Source: Lysinibacillus sp. KCTC 33748
Lineage (GTDB): Bacteria; Bacillota; Bacilli; Bacillales_A; Planococcaceae
Length of the DNA: 46,090 bases
Direction: 5' to 3'
Assembly: GCF_002237755.1 (NCBI RefSeq)
Contig: NZ_MWSJ01000033.1
Coordinates: 1-46,090 of the forward strand
Below the pieces are notes generated by a model. It did not search any database. It was not told the DNA's origin and saw nothing but the letters and a program-made list of their open reading frames with translations. The position numbers and the translations under genes were made by a program. Position 1 is the first letter of the stretch, and each line of letters opens with the position of its first letter. Of the stretch, positions 9,424 through 17,993 are shown in pieces.

Positions 9424-9688
9424 TAATGTGTTGATTAACCATTTTTACCCACTCTACTTATTTAGAAGGCTCTGATTTCCGCTACGGGCTACTCTTTTTG
9501 TCGCTGACGCTTCGCTTTCGCACAGAAAACATTCGCTCCGTGCAGGGTCTCGCTTTCCCGCGGGAGTCGAGTAGCCCTACGCTACAATCAGTTAAAATGG
9601 GTTTACATGAGCAAAATATCAACAATAACATTCTTTTATCAGCCAATAATTAAACCTACATTTTCTTAATCAATACGCCTGTTATTCC
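9424..9688. repeat. Intergenic repeat family D, copy 3 (longest)
   Basis: The left end reads TAATGTGTTGATTAACC and the right end TTAATCAATACGCC (inverted). The centre has GATTTCCGCTACGGGCTACTC on one side and GAGTAGCCCTACGCTACAATC on the other, flanking a unit-like GTCGCTGACGCTTCGCTTTC stretch and TGCAGGGTCTCGC. The arms could form a long hairpin. It separates the 30-aa ORF from kdpF, so transcription of the whole kdp operon must cross it unless an internal promoter exists. Confidence 0.7.
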
Positions 9689-9691
9689 CCC

Positions 9692-9784
9692 TTACTTCTC
9701 TTCGACTAGCTTAAAGCACCATGCGGTTAACGCATAAAGACACGCAAAGCTTATGATGAGTACGCCAGTCATATAAAAGTCCAT
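9692..9784 (-). CDS. Small 30-aa membrane protein ahead of kdpF
   Basis: Thirty codons encode a peptide beginning MDFYMTGVLIISFACLYALT, with one hydrophobic helix and a charged tail (KLVEEK). An AAGGGGTG ribosome site lies 10 bases before the ATG. It is the first frame downstream of the kdp control region and runs in the same direction as kdpFABC. I recall similar tiny hydrophobic frames before kdp genes in other bacteria, but I know of no assigned function. It might be a second KdpF-like subunit or a regulator. It is separate from kdpF, which follows about 280 bases later. Confidence 0.6.
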   Translation of the reverse strand: MDFYMTGVLIISFACLYALTAWCFKLVEEK

Positions 9785-9821
9785 CAATTCAAAACACCCC
9801 TTCTCTCTTTTGGATGCTCTC

Positions 9822-9912
9822 ATCATACTGACTTTCAAATTAATGTAGTGTTAGGAAATCGTTTTTTCTATTAAGAAACTATAAAGAGAGAAAATCTTAA
9901 TACTTTCTTAAT
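9822..9912. promoter_or_regulatory. Candidate divergent kdp control region (KdpE sites)
   Basis: A perfect inverted repeat TTTCT-ATTA-AGAAA lies at 9865-9878. Two CTTAAT blocks start 11 bases apart at 9896 and 9907, one helical turn. A possible minus-strand -10 (TATGAT, complement of 9822-9827) lacks a good -35, as expected for an activator-dependent promoter. Assigning these to KdpE is inference from position only. Confidence 0.35.
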
Positions 9913-9924
9913 GGAAGATAGCGC

Positions 9925-9930
9925 TATAAT
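9925..9930 (+). promoter_or_regulatory. Candidate -10 box for kdpD
   Basis: TATAAT lies 20 bases before the kdpD start codon. No good -35 match is found 17 bases upstream, and the CTTAAT direct repeats cover that spot. The short leader leaves just enough room for the GAGGTG ribosome site. Confidence 0.4.
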
Positions 9931-9949
9931 ACAAATGAGGTGAAAGAGG

Positions 9950-12667
9950 ATGGAAAATACACGTCCAACTCCAGAGACGTTTTTAGCGAGGCTTCAACAG
10001 GAAGAACAATTTGTAGGGAAGTTAAAGATTTTTCTTGGTTATGCTGCTGGAGTAGGTAAAACTTATGCAATGCTAGATGCAGCACATCAAGCACAAAAAC
10101 TTGGTAAAGATGTGGTAGTTGGCTATGTAGAACCACATCCTCGTCCAGATACGTTAGCTTTACTTGAGGGACTTGAACAAATCCCTACGAAAAAAATAAT
10201 TTATAAGGGTAAACCTTTTCAGGAATTAGATATTGATGAAGTACTGAAGCGTAAACCGGAAATTGTCCTTATTGATGAATTGGCACACACTAATGTTCCA
10301 ACGATGCGTCACAAGAAACGTTTTGGAGATGTAGAGGAATTACTTGCAAAGGGCATTCATGTCTATACAACAGTAAACATTCAACATATTGAAAGTCTAC
10401 ACGATATTGTAGAGGAAATAACCGGAATAAAAGTACGGGAGCGTATTCCAGATTATTTAATTGATCAAGCTGCACAAATAAAAATTGTCGATATTGAACC
10501 AGATGAGTTAATTCAGCGCCTACAAGAAGGTAAAATTTATGTAAAACAACAAGCTGAAAAAGCAGTGCAATCTTTTTTTCGCAAACAGAATTTAGTATCA
10601 CTTCGAGAAATTGCACTACGAAGAGCTGCAGATACGATTAACTATAAGCAGGTAAACAGCAGTGAATCTATGAAAAATCCTGTACAAATCGAAGAGCATT
10701 TACTTGTTGGTATTAGTAGCTCTCCCACTAATGCTAAGGTTATTCGAACTGCCGCTCGACTTGCACAGGCATTACATGGAAAATTCACCGCTCTTTATGT
10801 ACAAAACGTACAGGAGCATAATAAAAATAACGCAAATTCAGAACGACTTCAGCAACATCTGAAACTTGTTGAACAGCTTGGCGGCCATGTCGTAATAGTT
10901 CAAGAAGATGATGTAGCTGCTGCCCTTGCCAACTATGCACAAATTAGTGGTGTCACCAAATTAGTCATCGGTAGAACTAGTATGAGAAAAAAATGGTGGC
11001 GACCAAGTACAAAAATTAGTGATCGGCTCAACGAATTTGTACCGAATTTAGCAATTCACATAGTGCCTGATCAGGAAAACGAACAATTCTACTTCCCTAC
11101 TGTAAAAAATAAGTTGTCATTTGAATGGCTTGACTTATTAAAAATGGCTATAGTATTTGGCATCGTCTCAGTTGTTGGGCTATATTTTTACAGAATTGGT
11201 GTAAGCGACTCGAACATCATCACTATCTACATTTTAGGTGTCTTAATTCTTGCCATTTGGTCATCAGGATGGATGATGAGCATTATTAGCTCCATCATAG
11301 CCGTACTGCTTTTTAATTACTTTTTTACAGAACCACGTTTTTCATTTAACGCCTATCATCGCGACTATCCGATGACCTTTGTTATCATGTTCCTTTCAGG
11401 AGTGATTACAAGTAGCTTAACAAAAAAAATAAAGGAGCAAACCATTGTAGCTGTTCGTAAATCTTATCGAATGGAAGTGCTCCTTGATACGAATCGCAGG
11501 CTTCAACATGCTAAATCGATAGAAGAAATTATTACGGAAGGCATGTCACAAATCGTTAAGTTAGTAGAAAGACCCGTACAATTTTTTGAAATAGAAAATA
11601 ATTTAATTGAGAACTCATTTTTTTTCCGAGCTGAGAGCATATCTAGTATTGAAAATAATAAAATAGCTTCCTTCTTTGAGAATCCGAATGAACATGGTGT
11701 AGTAAGCTGGGTTATCAATAATAAGCATGTAGCAGGTGTGTCCACTGATATATTTCCCGAAGTGAATGCCTACTACGTACCGGTTATTTCAAACGGGCGT
11801 GTTAAGGGCGTGATTGGTATTGCACTGTCAAAGCAATCACCGTTACCTGCATTTGAACGAAATATTTTGCATGCCATTATCAATGATTTTTCATTCGCAC
11901 TTGATAAATGGTATTTACAAAAACTCAATGAAGAAGTAGCTAGAGAAGCTGAGATGGAACAAATACGAGCAAACCTTTTGCGTGCAGTTTCTCATGATTT
12001 AAGAACACCGCTAACTGCTATTTCTGGTAATGCAGATATATTACTATCAAATGCATCCCAAATTCGAGAGGATGAAAAAAGCAGAATATATGAGGATATT
12101 TATAAAAATTCCAAATGGCTTGTACAAATGGTTGAAAACTTACTTGCTGTGTCTAAGTTAGAAGATGGACAATTTGCTTTAGAGTTACAAATGGAACTAG
12201 TAGAAGAAATTATTCAAGAGGCACTAACACATGTCGTTCGTCTAAATAATACCCATGAAATAACCTATCAAATTGAACCTGAATTTGTATTTGCTTTAAT
12301 GGATGCGCGACTTATTATTCAAGTTCTCATTAATATTATTGATAATGCATTGACCTATACACCATCAGGTAGTGTTATTACTATACGGGTAAAAGAATCT
12401 GAACATTTAGTACACTTCAGCATTTCTGATGATGGACCTGGCATTGATGATGCTATAAAAGGAAGCCTTTTTGAGCCATTTACAACTGGAAAAGTACAGC
12501 GTAGTGATAGTCGAAGAGGCCTGGGTTTAGGCTTGGCTCTATGTCAAACTATTTTAAAATTACATGGGAGCGAAATAACAGTTTCAGATAATAAACCAAA
12601 CGGAACGATTTTTAATTTTTCACTGAAAAAAAGCTCTTTACCAAAAGTTAAGGATGACATTTATTAA
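9950..12667 (+). CDS. kdpD: Sensor histidine kinase KdpD
   Basis: The membrane sensor that controls kdp expression in response to potassium limitation. Domains in order: KdpD nucleotide-binding domain with Walker A GYAAGVGKT (30-38); universal-stress-protein-like domain (about 245-370); four membrane helices (about 395-495); GAF-like region (about 510-650); HisKA with SHDLRTPLTAISGN and phospho-acceptor H682; and an ATPase domain with NIIDNAL and GLGLGLALCQTIL. At 905 aa it is full length. It is transcribed divergently from the kdp pump genes. The ATG follows a purine-rich GAGGTGAAAGAGG site. Confidence 0.96.
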   Translation: MENTRPTPETFLARLQQEEQFVGKLKIFLGYAAGVGKTYAMLDAAHQAQKLGKDVVVGYVEPHPRPDTLALLEGLEQIPTKKIIYKGKPFQELDIDEVLKRKPEIVLIDELAHTNVPTMRHKKRFGDVEELLAKGIHVYTTVNIQHIESLHDIVEEITGIKVRERIPDYLIDQAAQIKIVDIEPDELIQRLQEGKIYVKQQAEKAVQSFFRKQNLVSLREIALRRAADTINYKQVNSSESMKNPVQIEEHLLVGISSSPTNAKVIRTAARLAQALHGKFTALYVQNVQEHNKNNANSERLQQHLKLVEQLGGHVVIVQEDDVAAALANYAQISGVTKLVIGRTSMRKKWWRPSTKISDRLNEFVPNLAIHIVPDQENEQFYFPTVKNKLSFEWLDLLKMAIVFGIVSVVGLYFYRIGVSDSNIITIYILGVLILAIWSSGWMMSIISSIIAVLLFNYFFTEPRFSFNAYHRDYPMTFVIMFLSGVITSSLTKKIKEQTIVAVRKSYRMEVLLDTNRRLQHAKSIEEIITEGMSQIVKLVERPVQFFEIENNLIENSFFFRAESISSIENNKIASFFENPNEHGVVSWVINNKHVAGVSTDIFPEVNAYYVPVISNGRVKGVIGIALSKQSPLPAFERNILHAIINDFSFALDKWYLQKLNEEVAREAEMEQIRANLLRAVSHDLRTPLTAISGNADILLSNASQIREDEKSRIYEDIYKNSKWLVQMVENLLAVSKLEDGQFALELQMELVEEIIQEALTHVVRLNNTHEITYQIEPEFVFALMDARLIIQVLINIIDNALTYTPSGSVITIRVKESEHLVHFSISDDGPGIDDAIKGSLFEPFTTGKVQRSDSRRGLGLGLALCQTILKLHGSEITVSDNKPNGTIFNFSLKKSSLPKVKDDIY

Positions 12668-12770
12668 ATTGGGCGACTTCTTGGGATCAACGTCATAGGC
12701 GGGATTCTGATCAGCCCTCCTTTGTAATCGCCCATTAGGAACAGAAATAACTCCCATCCATGTTATGGGA
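12668..12770. repeat. Degenerate family A repeat between kdpD and kdpE
   Basis: GGGCGACTTCTTGGGATCA resembles the family A block GGGCGACTCCTTGGAGGATC at 16.24 kb. TTGGGCGA and TCGCCCA are complementary and could close a hairpin. CCCAT and ATGGG form a further small stem. The spacer is 132 bases, where kdpD and kdpE usually abut or overlap. Confidence 0.5.
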
Positions 12771-12799
12771 AAGAGCCGAAAAAGGAGTAATGAAATTCG

Positions 12800-13501
12800 A
12801 TGAATAAACGAATTCTAGTAGTAGAAGACGATATAGCCATTGGCAATTTAATTAAAATGACATTAGCTACTCAGCAGTATGAATTCGACATTGCACGAGA
12901 TGGTAATAGTGCTCTACAAAAGGCTCTTGCCATGAACCCAGACGTATTTATATTGGATTTAGGACTACCGGACATAGACGGTGTAGAGCTCATAACGAAA
13001 ATTAGAAGCTGGACTCAAACACCTATTATCGTAGTTAGTGCACGTGGCGAAGAGCACGATAAAATCAATGCTTTAGATGCTGGAGCAGACGATTATGTTA
13101 CAAAGCCTTTCAGCGTTGAAGAGCTTTTAGCCCGAATTCGAGTAGCTTTGAGAAGAATGTCGTTCGAGCATCAGCTAGAAAACGAACCCTCTGTCTTTGT
13201 AAATGGTCATTTACAAATAAACTACGCGGCAAATACTGTGTTTGTAAATGGTAAAGAAGTGCATTTGACCCCTATTGAGTATAAGCTCTTGGTTGTTTTA
13301 TCAAAGCATGTCGGCAAAGTATTAACACATAATTTTATTTTAAAGGAAATTTGGCACAATGCACTTCAATCGGACGTTCCCAGTCTAAGAGTTTTTATGG
13401 CTACTCTTCGAAAGAAAATAGAGGACAATCCAGCTAACCCGAAGTTAATCCAGACACATGTCCGCGTTGGGTACAGAATGCTGCGTTGTCATGAAGAATA
13501 A
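12800..13501 (+). CDS. kdpE: Response regulator KdpE
   Basis: OmpR/PhoB-family transcription factor, partner of KdpD. The receiver domain has the acidic pair in VVEDD (9-11), phospho-acceptor D53 (ILDLGLPD) and the conserved Lys of TKPF (about 103). A winged-helix DNA-binding domain follows (about 130-230) with HLTPIEYKLL and VRVGYRML. Length is 233 aa. The ATG lies 12 bases after an AAAGGAG site, which is long. A second ATG at 12790 is closer but opens only a five-codon frame. It is probably cotranscribed with kdpD despite the repeat-filled gap. Confidence 0.94.
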   Translation: MNKRILVVEDDIAIGNLIKMTLATQQYEFDIARDGNSALQKALAMNPDVFILDLGLPDIDGVELITKIRSWTQTPIIVVSARGEEHDKINALDAGADDYVTKPFSVEELLARIRVALRRMSFEHQLENEPSVFVNGHLQINYAANTVFVNGKEVHLTPIEYKLLVVLSKHVGKVLTHNFILKEIWHNALQSDVPSLRVFMATLRKKIEDNPANPKLIQTHVRVGYRMLRCHEE

Positions 13502-13550
13502 AAGTCTTTAACTTTGCTAAATAGTATTGTTTTATATAGTAAACTTATTA

Positions 13551-13579
13551 TTGATAGACCCGCCAAAAAGTGATAAGAT
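13551..13579 (+). promoter_or_regulatory. Sigma-A-type promoter of the feo operon
   Basis: TTGATA (13551-13556) and TAAGAT (13574-13579) are spaced exactly 17 bases apart. The predicted start falls inside the Fur box just downstream. Confidence 0.75.
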
Positions 13580-13584
13580 TTTTC

Positions 13585-13599
13585 CGATAATGATTATCA
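13585..13599 (+). promoter_or_regulatory. Fur box upstream of feoA
   Basis: GATAAT-G-ATTATC is a perfect inverted repeat and matches the Bacillus 7-1-7 Fur box (TGATAATNATTATCA) at 14 of 15 positions. It covers the expected transcription start, so iron-loaded Fur would block RNA polymerase. Regulation by Fur is inferred. Confidence 0.85.
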
Positions 13600-13622
13600 C
13601 TACAAGAAAGTAGGTAGATCTC

Positions 13623-13850
13623 ATGAACCTTCATGCGGTTCAATTGGGTGAAAAAGTTAAAGTGAAAGATCTTCAGCAAATTGACACTCTTTTATGTAAA
13701 CGATTAAATGCTTTCGGTATAAAGGAAGGCTGTCAAGTTTGTATGGTCCAAAAAGGATGGTTTTCTGGCGCTTGTATTTTAGAATGTCAAGGACAGAAAA
13801 TCGGGCTTAGAAAAAAAGATTTAATGGATATAAAGGTCGAACAATTATGA
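13623..13850 (+). CDS. feoA: Ferrous iron transport protein FeoA
   Basis: A 75-aa cytosolic SH3-like protein that assists FeoB in Fe2+ uptake. The family's pattern is visible: an N-terminal strand region, then KRLNAFGIKEGCQVCMVQK, and a C-terminal GLRKKDLMDI strand. The ATG is preceded by a weak GTAGGTAG site. Its stop overlaps the feoB start by the ATGA arrangement, indicating translational coupling. Confidence 0.9.
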   Translation: MNLHAVQLGEKVKVKDLQQIDTLLCKRLNAFGIKEGCQVCMVQKGWFSGACILECQGQKIGLRKKDLMDIKVEQL

Positions 13851-15826
13851 GTAGATTAGCTTTAATAGGAAACCCCAATATCGGTAAAACATCACTGTTC
13901 AATACGTTAACAAATTCATATGAATACGTTGGCAATTGGAGTGGCGTAACCGTTGAAAAAAAAGTAGGACAAGTAAAAAAACTACAAAAGGAAATTATTG
14001 ATTTACCTGGTGTCTATACGCTTAACCCGATTTCAAGAGATGAAAGTGTTGTGACTTCATTTTTACTTGAAGATCAGGTAGATGGAATTTTAAATATTAT
14101 TGATGCCTCTAATTTCGAACGAAATATGCAATTAACTGTAGATATACTAGAACTTAGAAAACCTGTTTTCGTTTGTTTAAATATGATAGACGTTGCAAAA
14201 AAGAAAGGCATTTCAATTGATGTCGAGAAATTACAGCGTTCTTTGGGAGTACCTGTTATTCCAATAAGTGCTCGTACTGGGAAAGGTGTTGAAGGTATTT
14301 ATGCCGCGATTCAAGACTCAGATCGTACCCAACAACATTTTACATTAACCTATGATGACCTACTTGAAGAAGGTATCGCAAAAATTGAAGCATTATTACA
14401 GCATATACCTGAGGAACAAAAAAGATGGTGTACTATTCAATTTTTATTAGGGAATGAAGCTGTTGATGCTTATTTGAAAGATAATGAATATTTTGAACAG
14501 CTAGCTGCAGTACGTGATGCTTTAGAGAAGCAAATAGGTGAACCATTAAATAAAGCTATTGCTAAAAAGCGTGATTTATATATTGCTAACATTTACAGCG
14601 AGGTAATCATACAAGAGAAAAGTGAAACACAATGGACAGAGAAAATTGATAAAATTCTAACACACCCGATTTTAGGTATTCCAATTTTCTTAGCACTTAT
14701 GTTTTTAATGTTTCAGGCAACGTTTGCATGGATTGGTACCCCGATATCTGATTATCTGGATGGATTTGTAGGCGGCCCGCTAACAGATACTGTTACGCAA
14801 GGCTTAGAAGCTATTGGTGCATCCCCTTTTATTATTAATTTAATATGTGATGGGATCATTGCAGGGGTTGGTGGCGTCTTAGTGTTCATTCCACAAATCT
14901 TTGTACTATTTTTCTTTATTTCACTATTAGAAGATTCCGGGTATATGGCGAGAATTGCTGTTGTTATGGATCGCCTTATGGAATTTTTCGGCTTAAACGG
15001 CAAGGCCTTTATTCCGATGATTGTTAGCTTTGGATGTAATGTTCCGGGTGTAATGGCTGCGAGAACAATTGAACAGCCAAGAGAACGACTATTAACTATT
15101 CTTGTTGCTCCGTTTATGAGCTGTTCAGCAAGGTTACCTGTATATGCTTTGTTCGGTGCAGCATTTTTTACTGCACATCAATCCTTAGTAGTATTCTCCC
15201 TATATGTAATGGGTATAGTGGTAGCGCTTATTGTAACAAAATTATTATCGATGACGATCTTAAAAAATGAAACTTCAGTTTTTATTGTTGAATTACCAGC
15301 CTATCATGTACCACAGCTAAAAACACTTTGGCGTTCTACCTGGGAAAAAGGAAAAGGATTTTTCCGTAAAGCTGGTACTATAATCTTTGCCGGTTCCGTG
15401 ATTATTTGGCTTCTTTCTTATTTAGGACCACATGGCGCTAATGTCAATATGGATGATAGCTTTTTAGCAATTATTGGAGGCGCTTTCGGTGTGTTGTTTA
15501 TCCCACTTGGCTTTGGAACATGGCAAGCCGGTGCATCCCTAATTGCTGGATTCCTGGCAAAAGAAGTGATTGTTTCGACGATGGCGATTATTTATGGCGT
15601 AAGTGAAGGTGTCTTATCATCTACAATGACAACTCATTTTACAGCTTTAAGTGCTTATACATTCTTGGCCTTTGTTTTACTGTACATGCCTTGTTTAGCC
15701 ACAGTAGGTGCAATAAAAAGAGAAACACAGTCTGTGAAATGGACATTATTCGCAACTATCTATCCATTTGTTGTAGCATATCTAATTGCACTTATGATTT
15801 ATGGTATTGGGAATTTATTGATGTGA
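13847..15826 (+). CDS. feoB: Ferrous iron transporter FeoB
   Basis: The membrane Fe2+ transporter. An N-terminal G domain carries G1 GNPNIGKTS (8-16), G3 DLPG, and an LNMIDV segment as G4 (N-x-x-D). A helical linker follows, then two Gate domains with about eight helices; the Gate motifs SFGCNVPGVMAARTIE and APFMSCSARLPVYALF are intact. At 659 aa it is near the shorter Firmicute FeoB size. It sits second in the feoA-feoB-Cys-rich operon under the Fur box. Confidence 0.97.
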   Translation: MSRLALIGNPNIGKTSLFNTLTNSYEYVGNWSGVTVEKKVGQVKKLQKEIIDLPGVYTLNPISRDESVVTSFLLEDQVDGILNIIDASNFERNMQLTVDILELRKPVFVCLNMIDVAKKKGISIDVEKLQRSLGVPVIPISARTGKGVEGIYAAIQDSDRTQQHFTLTYDDLLEEGIAKIEALLQHIPEEQKRWCTIQFLLGNEAVDAYLKDNEYFEQLAAVRDALEKQIGEPLNKAIAKKRDLYIANIYSEVIIQEKSETQWTEKIDKILTHPILGIPIFLALMFLMFQATFAWIGTPISDYLDGFVGGPLTDTVTQGLEAIGASPFIINLICDGIIAGVGGVLVFIPQIFVLFFFISLLEDSGYMARIAVVMDRLMEFFGLNGKAFIPMIVSFGCNVPGVMAARTIEQPRERLLTILVAPFMSCSARLPVYALFGAAFFTAHQSLVVFSLYVMGIVVALIVTKLLSMTILKNETSVFIVELPAYHVPQLKTLWRSTWEKGKGFFRKAGTIIFAGSVIIWLLSYLGPHGANVNMDDSFLAIIGGAFGVLFIPLGFGTWQAGASLIAGFLAKEVIVSTMAIIYGVSEGVLSSTMTTHFTALSAYTFLAFVLLYMPCLATVGAIKRETQSVKWTLFATIYPFVVAYLIALMIYGIGNLLM

Positions 15827-15836
15827 GGTGTATAGA

Positions 15837-16016
15837 ATGTCTTTATTAATTAATATCTTACTCGGTAGCATTATATTTGGCTATGCTGGTATTACCTTAT
15901 ATAAGAGCATTAAGAAGCAGAAGAAGGGCAAGTGCGCATCATGCTCATTACAGAAAAGTTGTTCCTCTAACGTTTGTGCCCCTCCTTCTCAACTGAAAGA
16001 TTTTACTACTAAATAA
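15837..16016 (+). CDS. FeoB-associated Cys-rich membrane protein
   Basis: A 59-aa protein with one N-terminal membrane helix (about 3-21), a Lys-rich stretch, and a Cys cluster of the form CASCSLQKSC then C. Small Cys-rich proteins of this type commonly follow feoB in Firmicutes, and roles in iron handling or FeoB assembly are proposed. The ATG at 15837 lies six bases after a GAGGTG site that overlaps the feoB stop. A GTG at 15828 in the same frame is too close to that site, so ATG is chosen. Confidence 0.8.
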   Translation: MSLLINILLGSIIFGYAGITLYKSIKKQKKGKCASCSLQKSCSSNVCAPPSQLKDFTTK

Positions 16017-16020
16017 ATAG

Positions 16021-16070
16021 AGCGAGGTATTTCCAAACTGTTATTTCGTTGGAGATTACCTCGCTTTTTT
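16021..16070 (+). terminator. Terminator of the feo operon
   Basis: Nine-base arms AGCGAGGTA (16021-16029) and TACCTCGCT (16057-16065) are followed by TTTTT, immediately after the Cys-rich protein gene. Confidence 0.88.
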
Positions 16071-16220
16071 GTGCACTTTTAGACATAGAGGACTTTCTTT
16101 GTTCTAAAGCTTAAGTATTAAGAAACGTATTAGAGAAAGATTACTTTACAGCCAACGATTTTAAATGTTTCATCATCAAAAGTTAGTGATGACATTTTTA
16201 TAGTGTATATTCTATATATA

Positions 16221-16303
16221 AGTTGATTTCCGTTTCGGCTGGGCGACTCCTTGGAGGATCAGCCATAGCGGAACGAAAAACAACTCACGTTTTGGTAATG
16301 AGC
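16221..16303. repeat. Intergenic repeat family A, copy at 16.2 kb
   Basis: GTTGATTTCCGTTTCGGC then TGGGCGACTCC on one side, GGATCAGCCATAGCGGAACG then AAAACAAC on the other. It lacks the 37-bp core unit, so it looks like a minimal hairpin version. It ends one base before the MCP stop codon. Confidence 0.7.
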
Positions 16304-16304
16304 C

Positions 16305-17993
16305 TTAAACTTTAAATTTATTGATTTCTTCCTTCACGGACACCGCTTCTTCGCTTAATGCCTTTGCAACAGCGTTAATTTCTTGAATAGTCGCTGCTTG
16401 CTCTTCTATTGTCGATGCTATTGTTTCAGATTGTAGTGCAGTATTACTGGAAGTAGTAGACATATCATTGACCGATGCTGCTATTTCTTCAACACTTGCA
16501 GAAATTTGTTGTGTAGAAGCAGACACATCCTCAATCTGAGATGTCATATCACTAATCGATTTTAAAATTCCTTCAAAGGCATTTTGGGCATTCTGAATAA
16601 ATGTGACACCCTCATCCACATTCAATACAGTTACACTTACAGCCTTTTCTACTTCTCTCGTTTCTTGCTGAATAAGCGCTATTACATCGACTATTTGATT
16701 GGCAGATGCTTTGGATTCCTCTGCTAATTTACGTACTTCATCTGCCACTACAGCGAAGCCTTTACCATGCTCTCCTGCACGAGCCGCCTCAATCGCAGCA
16801 TTTAGTGCTAGAAGATTTGTTTGTTCCGTAATCTCAGTAATTACTTTTGTAATATTAACGATTTCAGCTGATTGTGTGCTTAGCTTCTTAATACGTTCAT
16901 TTGTTGTATTAGAAGATTGTTGGATAATCGACATTTGGTCTTCTGCGACATGCAACGTTTTTTCACCATTATTTGCAATAGATTGCGTGTCGACTGCTTT
17001 AGAATGAAGCATTTGAGTTGCCTCTGCAATACGTTGAACACCTTGGGCAGTTTCATCCATTGTTATCGTACTTTCACGACTAGTAATAGCTGCTTGGTTA
17101 TCACTAATTGCCATTTTCTCCACAAGATTTGCAATATCATGAGAGGAATTTGAAATTTCATCTGTACTTACTGCTAACTCTTCAGCTGCTGATGTTGTAT
17201 GCTCAACATTTGCAGTCATGCTATGTATTAATGAATGTAAATTAGACTTCATCAAATTAAAAGAATCTGCCAAATCTTTAATTTCATCCTTCGTTCTAAC
17301 TTCGATATCCTTTTGGCATAAGTCTCCTTCAGCAATTACCTTTGCTGCAGAAGTTAACTTATTGACAGGAACAATTATGGAACGTACAAATAGTAACCCA
17401 ACTACTACACAAATCATTGCAATAATACAGAACATCCATAAGAACCACTGCTTATTATTATCAATAAGCTTTTCAACATGCGCTAATGAACTTTGCGTGT
17501 CTGTAATGTTTTTTTGTTGCAACAAATCTACTTTGTCATTAATCTCAATTGAAGTCGTATCGAATTTCAGCATTATTTTATTCCCTAGCTCAGGCCCTCC
17601 TTGAATATAACTATGGGCCATTTTCTGACCTGAACTATAATACTCATCAAACGCTACTTTAATCGCATCTAATTTTTCCTGCTCTTCCGGATGCATTTTT
17701 TTCACTTGTTCCAAATTTTCATGAAAAATTTTGCTATATTTATCTGCTTGCTCAAATCCATCATCTAAATTATTAAGTGCTCTTGTGGCACTAATATCCG
17801 TCAAATACTGCTGAACCTGTACGACTGCTAGTTTCATTTCATCTGCTAATAACGTCGTTTGAAGTGTTTTTTCTTTTATCAAATGAACTTGCTCTAGTTG
17901 GGATTTGGCATTTTGTTGCTGAAAAATCCCCATCACTAAAACTAATACGACGATAAGACCAAACGACACTATACTTCTCACTTTAATTGTCAC
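16305..17993 (-). CDS. Methyl-accepting chemotaxis protein
   Basis: A transmembrane chemoreceptor that signals to CheA/CheW. The first membrane helix (about 6-23) is followed by a 160-residue helical sensor domain of the four-helix-bundle type, a second helix (about 185-208, [18 protein letters not shown]), HAMP, and a long coiled-coil signalling domain. The conserved hairpin tip reads [19 protein letters not shown]. Length is 562 aa. The start is GTG, six bases after GGGGG. The ligand cannot be told. It is monocistronic and next to the feo operon, but no link to iron is shown. Confidence 0.93.
   Translation of the reverse strand: MTIKVRSIVSFGLIVVLVLVMGIFQQQNAKSQLEQVHLIKEKTLQTTLLADEMKLAVVQVQQYLTDISATRALNNLDDGFEQADKYSKIFHENLEQVKKMHPEEQEKLDAIKVAFDEYYSSGQKMAHSYIQGGPELGNKIMLKFDTTSIEINDKVDLLQQKNITDTQSSLAHVEKLIDNNKQWFLWMFCIIAMICVVVGLLFVRSIIVPVNKLTSAAKVIAEGDLCQKDIEVRTKDEIKDLADSFNLMKSNLHSLIHSMTANVEHTTSAAEELAVSTDEISNSSHDIANLVEKMAISDNQAAITSRESTITMDETAQGVQRIAEATQMLHSKAVDTQSIANNGEKTLHVAEDQMSIIQQSSNTTNERIKKLSTQSAEIVNITKVITEITEQTNLLALNAAIEAARAGEHGKGFAVVADEVRKLAEESKASANQIVDVIALIQQETREVEKAVSVTVLNVDEGVTFIQNAQNAFEGILKSISDMTSQIEDVSASTQQISASVEEIAASVNDMSTTSSNTALQSETIASTIEEQAATIQEINAVAKALSEEAVSVKEEINKFKV

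Larger units (their letters stand above)
9412..9949. other. Regulatory region and repeat between kdpF and kdpD
   Basis: This 538-base stretch holds repeat family D copy 3 (about 9424-9688), a 30-aa membrane ORF (9692-9784, minus) and the divergent kdp control region (about 9785-9949) with a short palindrome and direct repeats. Confidence 0.7.

Noticed and set aside
9785..9949. c-di-AMP (ydaO-type) riboswitch ahead of kdp genes
   Set aside because: The spacer is too short and I could not find the conserved riboswitch core on either strand.
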